Of a DNA stretch of 5,580 nucleotides, positions 1-4,693 are shown one piece after another. This DNA comes from Alphaproteobacteria bacterium. Its GTDB lineage: Bacteria; Pseudomonadota; Alphaproteobacteria; RF32; CAG-239. A program made the translations under genes and the position numbers. Under the pieces are notes generated by a model. The model saw only the letters and a program-made list of their open reading frames with translations. It had not been told where the DNA came from and did no database searches. Position 1 is the first letter of the stretch, and the number at the start of each line of letters is the position of its first letter. The DNA lies in NCBI GenBank assembly GCA_017650255.1, contig JAGCFG010000037.1, positions 1-5,580 of the forward strand, written 5' to 3'.

Positions 1-519
1 GCCGAGCAACTTCGTGAATATATAGAGTTGCGGGCAAACGAAGTTTTTCCTCTCCCGCTGTTTTGGCGCGACCATATGGGTGACTACTTTGTCTCTGACA
101 AATGGCAGCAAAACGCTTGCATGATGGGCATTGTTCTACCAAACAAAATCATTTTGCGCGAAATGATCGAGCCGAGCAAAGTCGACAAAGAATTGGTGAG
201 CACACAAGATTTGATGGAGCTCGCAAAAAAAATCCATCCCCAAGCCATGCCTCTCCACTTTGGCGGCAGCTCCTCAGATGGCATCATCAATATGCTGCTT
301 CTTCACGGTCCGAAATACTTTGAAACAAGCGCCATGCTCGAGAAATACGGAATCCAAATGCCTGACTTTTCAGAGCCTTTGGCTTATGTTGCCGGCGGCG
401 AGGCCATTTTGGCACAAAAAAACTTTGCCCTCCGTGTTTTCCAAATTGGACAGCCCGAGCAAAAAGCGACGGCAATCAAGTTCATCAACCAAATGGTGGT
501 TTTCATCCCCAGAGACTGA
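1..519 (+). CDS. Array paralogue 1, header plus B module (5' truncated by window edge)
   Basis: Function unknown; family not recognised. The open frame runs from base 1 to TGA at 517-519 (172 residues visible). It opens with AEQLREYIELR, matching residues 17-27 of the two full paralogues downstream, so about 17 codons and the start lie outside the window. An internal TTG at 28 falls inside this conserved header and is not the start. After the header come FPLPL (fragment residues 16-20), an MGIVLPNKIIL segment, HPQAMPL (79-85), a YGIQMPDF segment, AYVAGG (128-133) and a terminal VVFIPRD. From FPLPL onward it matches the C-terminal (B) modules of the next two genes, not their first (A) modules, so this protein is probably a single-module form of about 189 aa. 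No signal peptide or membrane segment is visible in the part present. A terminator follows 9 bp after the stop. Coding status is very likely; function cannot be assigned. Confidence 0.88.
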   Translation, partial: AEQLREYIELRANEVFPLPLFWRDHMGDYFVSDKWQQNACMMGIVLPNKIILREMIEPSKVDKELVSTQDLMELAKKIHPQAMPLHFGGSSSDGIINMLLLHGPKYFETSAMLEKYGIQMPDFSEPLAYVAGGEAILAQKNFALRVFQIGQPEQKATAIKFINQMVVFIPRD

Positions 520-528
520 GCCTTTCAA

Positions 529-551
529 GACGGATTTTAACAAAATCCGTC
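529..551 (+). terminator. Intrinsic terminator T1 after paralogue 1
   Basis: A perfect 10-bp inverted repeat (GACGGATTTT, loop AAC, AAAATCCGTC) is followed by seven T at 552-558. Two A at 527-528 can extend the stem against the first T residues. Position 9 bp after the stop and the T run fit a Rho-independent terminator. Confidence 0.9.
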
Positions 552-574
552 TTTTTTTATTCCATCAAAAAAAC

Positions 575-603
575 TTGACAAATTTTCGTTTCTGAAGTAG
601 GAA
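575..603 (+). promoter_or_regulatory. Promoter P1 for paralogue 2
   Basis: There is a perfect -35 box TTGACA at 575-580, a 17-bp spacer, and a poor -10 match TAGGAA at 598-603. The spacing, the position just after terminator T1 and the repetition of this layout before the other array genes support it. The -10 is the weakest of the five. Predicted transcription start is near 610, giving a leader of about 35 nt without a Shine-Dalgarno sequence. Confidence 0.6.
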
Positions 604-644
604 AAATGGCTAAGAACTCTAATTTTTAATTAAATATTATTCGT

Positions 645-1826
645 ATGAACACCAAAGAATTATTAGACACGTTGGATAAAATCAATCCGACTGATGAGCA
701 ACTGCAACTTTGCTTGGAGCTCCGGAAGAACATTTTTCCTCTTCCGCTTTATGTCAAACTCCCCAACGGCGACCACGCGCTTACCCGCAAGTTGGAACGC
801 TGTATGACTGTCGAAGGCATTGCCACCGAACGCGGCATTTATCTGGCCGACAAAATCCACCCGATTAAGTTTGGCAACCTGCAACTTACCGTGGCCGACC
901 TCTATTTGGCCGCCACCGAAGTTCACCCCGATGCCCGCCCGCTCAATCAGCACGACATTTTCGGCGAAGGCGAACACACTTTGTCCTCAATGAAATTCGT
1001 CAACTCTACGCTGGACATCATCCTGCATTGGCTCAACCACACCAAACAAAGCGGCGACAAGAGCATGGAATTCACCAACTACAACCACGAACTATATGCC
1101 CTGCCGTCCTATGCGTCGCTTGCCGACACGACGGTTGTGATGTATAACCTCTACTGCCATGAGTGGTCACGCACAACCCCAATCAACGAGATTTGCGATA
1201 TGGGGCTTTTCATTCCGGCAAAAAAAATCGTTACCAACGGACTCAAAAAGCATTTTGCCGAACAACTGGGCGAACTATCCGAGCACAACAAACTGTTTGT
1301 TTATCCGCCCAAACCGCAAGAAAAAGCAACATTTCCGCTTTCCTTATACTTGCGCGACCAAAACGGCAAGTACCACATCTCAAACGAGCTTCCGGTACCG
1401 GACGAATGCGAGGTTGAAGGCATTGTCATCAAAGACAGAATCTTCCTGCGCAAGCCCATCACCCCCGGCGAGATTGACAAGGAAAATCCGACCATTGCCG
1501 ACCTCTGTGCTTTGGCAACCGCCATTCACCCCGAGGCCAAGCCGCTGTTTTTCTGCGGATATGCAGAGCAAGAGCTGACAATGTTGCTGTTTCTGTTTGG
1601 CAAAAAATACCGCCAAACTGCCGAATTGCTCAAAGAGAACTACGGCATCGAAATGCCCTCTTTTGAGAACAACATTGCCTATATTGCCGGCGGCGACGGC
1701 TATCTCAAATCTGCGGAAAACGCAGAAAAAATTTCTTTGTTCTCCTACAAAGACGAGGTAATCGGAACCAGTTTGGTAAACATCGAGCAAATCAAACACA
1801 TGATTGCAGTTATTCAATGGAAATGA
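645..1826 (+). CDS. Array paralogue 2, two-module (A+B) protein of unknown function
   Basis: A 393-aa protein of unrecognised family. The header (1-35) has NPT at 14-16, EQL at 18-20, LRK at 26-28 and FPLPL at 31-35. The A module has VEGIATERGIYL (56-67), HPDARPL (94-100), then a poorly conserved stretch ending at LFIP (188-191). A linker with YPPKP (220-224) leads to the B module: FPLSL (230-234), VEGIVI (257-262), HPEAKPL (295-301), YGIEMPSF (333-340) and IAYIAGGD (344-351). Header and A-module landmarks fall at the same residue numbers as in the next gene, which supports the ATG at 645. No signal peptide, membrane segment or known catalytic motif is seen, so a cytoplasmic location is inferred. 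Promoter P1 and terminator T2 flank it, making it probably monocistronic. No Shine-Dalgarno sequence precedes the start. The arrangement of a short beta-like EG(I/V) segment, a helix and a P-L strand loosely recalls DUF1566-type domains, but key Trp residues are absent, so this is only a hypothesis. Confidence 0.92.
   Translation: MNTKELLDTLDKINPTDEQLQLCLELRKNIFPLPLYVKLPNGDHALTRKLERCMTVEGIATERGIYLADKIHPIKFGNLQLTVADLYLAATEVHPDARPLNQHDIFGEGEHTLSSMKFVNSTLDIILHWLNHTKQSGDKSMEFTNYNHELYALPSYASLADTTVVMYNLYCHEWSRTTPINEICDMGLFIPAKKIVTNGLKKHFAEQLGELSEHNKLFVYPPKPQEKATFPLSLYLRDQNGKYHISNELPVPDECEVEGIVIKDRIFLRKPITPGEIDKENPTIADLCALATAIHPEAKPLFFCGYAEQELTMLLFLFGKKYRQTAELLKENYGIEMPSFENNIAYIAGGDGYLKSAENAEKISLFSYKDEVIGTSLVNIEQIKHMIAVIQWK
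810..838 (+). repeat. 29-bp block, copy 1, identical in paralogues 2 and 3
   Basis: The 29 bases encoding VEGIATERGI are identical to 2101-2129, including synonymous positions, within a longer stretch that differs by only a few bases. It is coding DNA and marks recent common ancestry or conversion, not a mobile element. Confidence 0.85.
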
Positions 1827-1831
1827 CCTTC

Positions 1832-1856
1832 AAAGACGGATTTTCAATCCGTCTTT
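1832..1856 (+). terminator. Intrinsic terminator T2 after paralogue 2
   Basis: An 11-bp stem (AAAGACGGATT with AATCCGTCTTT) closes a TTC loop at 1843-1845, and the T run reaches 1860. It lies 5 bp after the stop. The core is the same as T1 and T3, with a base-pair swap relative to T3. Confidence 0.92.
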
Positions 1857-1871
1857 TTTTGTATTAAAAAC

Positions 1872-1900
1872 TTGACAAAAAAGATATTTTAACATACAAA
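1872..1900 (+). promoter_or_regulatory. Promoter P2 for paralogue 3
   Basis: TTGACA at 1872-1877, a 17-bp spacer, and TACAAA at 1895-1900 (4 of 6 consensus). Predicted start is near 1907, with a leader of about 29 nt to the ATG at 1936. No Shine-Dalgarno sequence is present; the leader is AT-rich. Confidence 0.75.
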
Positions 1901-1935
1901 AAATACTCAGAACACATTTTTAAATTCATACTATT

Positions 1936-3093
1936 ATGGAAAATTCAGAATTATTCAAAAAGTTGGATCGACTTAACCCAACGGAAGAACAGCTCAAAAC
2001 TTATATAGAGCTGAGAAAAGGCATCTTTCCCCTTCCTCTTTTTGTGAGGACGCAAAAAGGCAATTACCAAATTGTCAAAAAGCTCGAAGAAGGTATGAGC
2101 GTCGAAGGCATTGCCACCGAACGCGGCATCTACCTTAAAACGCCGATTTACCCATCAAAGCTTGCCGATGAGAACATCACTCTCGATACCCTCTATAAAG
2201 AGGCACAAAAGGTTCACCCCGACGCCCGCCCGCTCACTCGCAGTGATGTTATGGGCTGGGAAAGCGATGTAATCGTCGAACTGCTCAACGAATCATCACC
2301 GATATGGATGACCGTTCACAAACTGAACGAACGAGGAATCAAGTTTTTTGAAACTTTTCCTTCCCTTGCCACCCTGCCGGAGAATATTCAAGAAAATTTT
2401 TGCGTTATTGAGCACACTCTAGGCTGCGATGCAGAAGAAGTACACCCGCAGTATGTGGAGAAAATGTACCTTTTCATTCCCAAGGAAAAAATGCCTCGCA
2501 CCGCCCCTGTGGAAGGTCTTGGTCTCGACGGCGACAATTTCCCTGCCCCGTCACAAGCACCGGCGCCGACAGAAACAGAAGAGCAACCGAAAACATTTCC
2601 TCTCGCTCTGTTTTTGAAGAACGAAAAAGGCAATTATTTTCTTGCCAAAGACCTAAAGGACGGCTGCACGGTTGAAGGAGTTGCCCTGCAAGACACAATC
2701 ATTTTGCAGCAGACCATTCATCCCTGCAAAATCGACAAGAATGACCCCACGGTCCAAGACCTGAAAGATCTTGCAAAACAGGTCCATCCCGAGGCGGTGC
2801 CATTGTATTACAACGGTTGTTGGGGCGGCGGTGTTATGACGCTTCTCCTAATCGACCGGAAACGCTACAACCAAACCGCCGAGATGTTGCGAGAGCATGG
2901 GGTTTTCATGCCGGACATTAACAAGTCCATCAGCTTTATCGGTGGCGGCTATGTTGTTGCATGCAGCGAAAAAGAATCAACGACTGTCAACGACATCAGA
3001 GTCAATTGGTGGCGAGGCAGTTCCCGCATTAGATGTGTGGAAGAGATGATGCTGGCAATTCCCAGATCAAAAGTTGACCCACTCTACGGCTAA
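1936..3093 (+). CDS. Array paralogue 3, two-module (A+linker+B) protein of unknown function
   Basis: A 385-aa close relative of the preceding gene; function unknown. Header: NPT 14-16, EQL 18-20, LRK 26-28, FPLPL 31-35. A module: VEGIATERGIYL 56-67 and HPDARPL 94-100, both at the same positions as in paralogue 2, then a divergent region ending LFIPK (179-183). A flexible Pro/Ala/Glu-rich linker spans about 187-219 (for example FPAPSQAPAPTETEEQPK). B module: FPLAL 221-225, VEGVAL 246-251, HPEAVPL 284-290, HGVFMPDI 321-328, SFIGGG 333-338 and a closing LAIPR (373-377) with a short tail. The proline-rich linker suggests the two modules fold independently. Short stretches are identical in DNA to paralogue 2, pointing to recent duplication or gene conversion. 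The ATG start is supported by the conserved header spacing; no Shine-Dalgarno sequence is seen. It is flanked by P2 and T3, so probably monocistronic. Confidence 0.92.
   Translation: MENSELFKKLDRLNPTEEQLKTYIELRKGIFPLPLFVRTQKGNYQIVKKLEEGMSVEGIATERGIYLKTPIYPSKLADENITLDTLYKEAQKVHPDARPLTRSDVMGWESDVIVELLNESSPIWMTVHKLNERGIKFFETFPSLATLPENIQENFCVIEHTLGCDAEEVHPQYVEKMYLFIPKEKMPRTAPVEGLGLDGDNFPAPSQAPAPTETEEQPKTFPLALFLKNEKGNYFLAKDLKDGCTVEGVALQDTIILQQTIHPCKIDKNDPTVQDLKDLAKQVHPEAVPLYYNGCWGGGVMTLLLIDRKRYNQTAEMLREHGVFMPDINKSISFIGGGYVVACSEKESTTVNDIRVNWWRGSSRIRCVEEMMLAIPRSKVDPLYG
2101..2129 (+). repeat. 29-bp block, copy 2, identical in paralogues 2 and 3
   Basis: This is the partner of 810-838. A second near-identical block encodes VHPDARPL (921-944 and 2213-2236), differing by one synonymous base. 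Surrounding sequence is much less alike. Confidence 0.85.
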
Positions 3094-3100
3094 CAAACTC

Positions 3101-3125
3101 AAAGGCGGATTTTCAATCCGCCTTT
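3101..3125 (+). terminator. Intrinsic terminator T3 after paralogue 3
   Basis: An 11-bp stem AAAGGCGGATT with AATCCGCCTTT closes the same TTC loop as T2. The T run is shorter (3123-3126, then CG, then more T). Relative to T2, one A-T pair has become G-C on both arms, a compensatory change that keeps the stem. Confidence 0.88.
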
Positions 3126-3138
3126 TCGTTTTTAAATC

Positions 3139-3167
3139 TTGACAAAATTTTTTATTTGCAATATATC
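3139..3167 (+). promoter_or_regulatory. Promoter P3 for the acyl-carrier-like gene
   Basis: TTGACA at 3139-3144, a 17-bp spacer, TATATC at 3162-3167 (4 of 6). Predicted start is near 3174, giving a leader of about 32 nt, AT-rich and without a Shine-Dalgarno sequence. Confidence 0.7.
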
Positions 3168-3205
3168 CCCTCACAAGAATATTACTTTTAAAAAATTATT
3201 GTATT

Positions 3206-3451
3206 ATGAAAAATGACAAACAAAAAAGAGCACAAATTGCAGAAAAAGTAAAAAAGATTGTTGCCGACACTTACGAACTTCCGGACGACTGCATCAAAGA
3301 AGATGACCGCTTTTTACATGTTTTGGGAAGCAGCAGCGAAGCAGTCCAAGTTATTACGAACTTGGAAAACAGTTTCAACTGCAAACTTCCCGTCATAAAA
3401 GAAAAGACTACGGTTGGCAGCATTATTTCTCGCATACACTCACTGCTCTGA
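3206..3451 (+). CDS. Acyl-carrier-like protein with altered Ser motif
   Basis: An 81-aa protein with the length and layout of an acyl/peptidyl carrier protein. A charged first helix (about 8-24, IAEKVKKIVADTY) is followed by a loop with DDRFLHVLG (33-41), a second helix (about 44-57, EAVQVITNLENSF), a KLP turn and a TTVGSIISRI last helix. In typical carriers the loop reads LGxDSL and Ser receives 4'-phosphopantetheine. Here it reads LGSSSEA, so a Ser is present at the aligned position (Ser44) but the preceding Asp is Ser and the following Leu is Glu. Whether it is modified is therefore uncertain. It could be a specialised or non-acylated carrier. No fatty-acid, polyketide or peptide synthetase gene is nearby; it sits between paralogues 3 and 4 with its own promoter and terminator. 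The start is the ATG after an AT-rich leader lacking a Shine-Dalgarno sequence. The fold assignment is from pattern only. Confidence 0.78.
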   Translation: MKNDKQKRAQIAEKVKKIVADTYELPDDCIKEDDRFLHVLGSSSEAVQVITNLENSFNCKLPVIKEKTTVGSIISRIHSLL

Positions 3452-3459
3452 TTTTTCAC

Positions 3460-3477
3460 CCCTCGCAAACGCGAGGG
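3460..3477 (+). terminator. Intrinsic terminator T4 after the acyl-carrier-like gene
   Basis: A 7-bp GC-rich stem, CCCTCGC with GCGAGGG, encloses an AAAC loop, then A and six T at 3479-3484. It lies 8 bp after the stop. The stem is unrelated to T1-T3 but nearly identical to T5. Confidence 0.9.
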
Positions 3478-3494
3478 ATTTTTTGTTGACAAAA
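3460..3494 (+). repeat. 35-bp terminator/-35 repeat, copy 1
   Basis: The terminator stem, loop, T run and following TTGACAAAA recur at 4137-4171 with a single difference (A at 3474, G at 4151). The repeat joins the end of one gene to the promoter of the next, so the intergenic punctuation itself is duplicated. Confidence 0.85.
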
Positions 3495-3514
3495 ATGACT
3501 TATATCAATATAAA
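3486..3514 (+). promoter_or_regulatory. Promoter P4 for paralogue 4
   Basis: TTGACA at 3486-3491, a 17-bp spacer and TATAAA at 3509-3514 (5 of 6). Predicted start is near 3521, with a leader of about 34 nt to the ATG at 3555. The -35 box begins one base after the T run of terminator T4. Confidence 0.85.
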
Positions 3515-3554
3515 AAATATCGAGAAATTTATTATTAATCAAAATTTTTATACT

Positions 3555-4127
3555 ATGGACCACATTGATATTTTCAAGGTGTTGGAAGCAATAAATCCAA
3601 CAATAGAGCAACTTGAAACCTATATCGGGTTGCGCAAACATGTTTTTCCTACTCCCCTTTACATCAAAACTCATATCAATGGCTACCAAATTGCCTTTGA
3701 TCCTGATGAGTATGAGATTAAGGGAATTGTCATCAAAACCGGTATTGTTCTGATAGAGCCGCTGGTGTTGAAAAAAAGAAAAAAATGCACCTATGCAGAT
3801 GTTCTCGAACTCGCACAAAAGGTGCATCCGAATGCCCGCCCGATTATCGAGACCGATGTCATGAAAGAAAACACTCTCGGCTTTTTGTTTCACGAACATA
3901 ATCCTTTGTCTCAAACCTACAAAATTCTTCAAATGATGAAAATTTTCATCTTTGAAAACAAAATAATTAATTACTTTTATAACACCGATCCGGAACAAAC
4001 CAAAATTCGTGTCGGAAACTTTACAACCACAAGCGACGGCTATCCTATGTTAGCCTCAGACAAAGACAAGGATATCGTATCGGTCGGAAAAGTACATCTT
4101 ATCATCCCTACCCCACAATTATTGTAG
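3555..4127 (+). CDS. Array paralogue 4, header plus A module only
   Basis: A 190-aa single-module member of the array family; function unknown. The ATG at 3555 puts NPT at 14-16, EQL at 18-20, LRK at 26-28 and FPTPL at 31-35, the same numbering as the full paralogues, which fixes the start. The frame stays open upstream to 3414, but that stretch holds the end of the carrier gene, terminator T4 and promoter P4. The A module has KGIVIKTGIVL (56-66) in place of EGIATERGIYL and HPNARPI (91-97). Beyond about residue 104 it shares little with the other A modules, ending in HLIIPTPQLL. No B module follows: the stop lies 9 bp before terminator T5. Codons are visibly more A/T-rich than in paralogues 2 and 3, so it is probably an older or separately evolved copy. 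No signal peptide or membrane segment is seen. An inverted repeat sits inside the gene at 3928-3956. Confidence 0.9.
   Translation: MDHIDIFKVLEAINPTIEQLETYIGLRKHVFPTPLYIKTHINGYQIAFDPDEYEIKGIVIKTGIVLIEPLVLKKRKKCTYADVLELAQKVHPNARPIIETDVMKENTLGFLFHEHNPLSQTYKILQMMKIFIFENKIINYFYNTDPEQTKIRVGNFTTTSDGYPMLASDKDKDIVSVGKVHLIIPTPQLL
3928..3956. repeat. Long inverted repeat inside paralogue 4
   Basis: A perfect 16-bp palindrome, GATGAAAATTTTCATC, occupies 3935-3950. With one bulged T at 3934 the pairing continues outward for six more pairs (TTCAAA against TTTGAA). It lies wholly within coding sequence. It may be chance in an AT-rich stretch, a protein-binding site or an mRNA hairpin. Confidence 0.6.
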
Positions 4128-4136
4128 TCCTTTTCT

Positions 4137-4154
4137 CCCTCGCAAACGCGGGGG
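4137..4154 (+). terminator. Intrinsic terminator T5 after paralogue 4
   Basis: Stem CCCTCGC with GCGGGGG around an AAAC loop, then A and six T at 4156-4161. One pair is a G-U wobble where T4 has A-U, so the stem is kept. It lies 9 bp after the stop. Confidence 0.88.
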
Positions 4155-4171
4155 ATTTTTTGTTGACAAAA
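4137..4171 (+). repeat. 35-bp terminator/-35 repeat, copy 2
   Basis: This matches 3460-3494 with one mismatch. Here the repeated TTGACA (4163-4168) has no good -10 partner at 17 bp, and a second TTGACA 14 bp further on appears to be the working -35. Confidence 0.85.
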
Positions 4172-4176
4172 CTTTA

Positions 4177-4205
4177 TTGACAAAAAACTTTTTATCTGCT
4201 ATAAA
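4177..4205 (+). promoter_or_regulatory. Promoter P5 for the small membrane-protein gene
   Basis: TTGACA at 4177-4182, a 17-bp spacer and TATAAA at 4200-4205 (5 of 6) make this one of the two strongest promoters here. Predicted start is near 4212, with a leader of about 40 nt that is almost entirely A and T before the ATG at 4252. Confidence 0.85.
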
Positions 4206-4251
4206 ATAAATCCTCAAGAAAAATTATTCATAAATTAAAAAAAATAAAAAA

Positions 4252-4656
4252 ATGAAAAAGATTACCTTATCAATCACCAGAACGTTAGCCTTCATGACTT
4301 TTGGCTTCGTTCTAGCCGGACTACTTAATCTGATTAACAACCAAAGCGACCACACAGCACTGGTCCTGACAACATCAATTATTGCCGCGACATGCCTGGC
4401 TATGCTCGTGCTCAATGCGGTAACAGCGACAAAAATCCTTGATAGCCAGCGTTTATCTGAGCTTGTCCCAACCAAACTGATAGGAACAGGTCTTTCCCTG
4501 ACTGCTCTGCTGTTGGCCGCAAGCATTGCCGCATTCATATTGGTGCTTAAAATTCAGCCGGCAGGAAATATGCACACATCTTTGTACGCATTGATGGGGG
4601 CATTATCTCTGCCGCAGTCAGTCATCACAGGTAACATCGGACTACGTCTCAACTAA
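4252..4656 (+). CDS. Small integral membrane protein of unknown function
   Basis: A 134-aa hydrophobic protein that I do not recognise. Likely membrane segments lie at about residues 11-28 (TLAFMTFGFVLAGLLNLI), 36-58 and 76-99 (LIGTGLSLTALLLAASIAAF), with a weaker fourth at about 109-126. A positively charged start (MKKI, Arg10) would favour the N-terminus in the cytoplasm; the loop at 60-75 (TKILDSQRLSELVPTK) is polar. The first segment could act as an uncleaved signal anchor. No catalytic or ligand-binding motif is visible. Its sequence is unrelated to the array proteins, but its promoter follows the same punctuation and the 35-bp repeat carries over from the preceding unit. The leader has no Shine-Dalgarno sequence, only an A-rich run just before the ATG. 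It is the last + strand gene before a shared terminator. Confidence 0.82.
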   Translation: MKKITLSITRTLAFMTFGFVLAGLLNLINNQSDHTALVLTTSIIAATCLAMLVLNAVTATKILDSQRLSELVPTKLIGTGLSLTALLLAASIAAFILVLKIQPAGNMHTSLYALMGALSLPQSVITGNIGLRLN

Positions 4657-4658
4657 AC

Positions 4659-4689
4659 AAAAACCCGCAATATTTAATTGCGGGTTTTT
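4659..4689. terminator. Bidirectional intrinsic terminator between convergent genes
   Basis: A 13-bp stem, AAAAACCCGCAAT with ATTGCGGGTTTTT, closes an ATTTA loop. It provides a T run in both directions, 2 bp after the + strand stop (4656) and 4 bp beyond the - strand stop (4694), so it can end both convergent genes. Confidence 0.92.
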
Positions 4690-4693
4690 GCCT

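Noticed and set aside
606..629. Seven-codon open frame before paralogue 2
   Set aside because: Its ATG lies upstream of or at the predicted transcript start, it has no ribosome site, and no equivalent was seen before the other array genes.
3414..3554. Upstream in-frame extension of paralogue 4
   Set aside because: It overlaps the carrier gene's end, terminator T4 and promoter P4, and the ATG at 3555 aligns the header exactly with paralogues 2 and 3.
3456..3998. 180-aa open frame on the - strand
   Set aside because: It is antisense to paralogue 4 and begins and ends without promoter or ribosome-site support; the + strand frame shows clear family conservation.
4163..4191. Promoter using the first TTGACA after terminator T5
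   Set aside because: No acceptable -10 box at 17 bp; the second TTGACA at 4177 pairs with TATAAA at exactly 17 bp.
520..4251. Integron-type gene cassettes with attC sites
   Set aside because: The hairpins at gene ends are short, GC-core, followed by T runs and lack the GTTRRRY/RYYYAAC boxes; no integrase is present. They are terminators.
4224..4538. 104-aa open frame on the - strand
   Set aside because: It is the shadow of the membrane-protein gene and runs across its leader; no independent evidence of coding.
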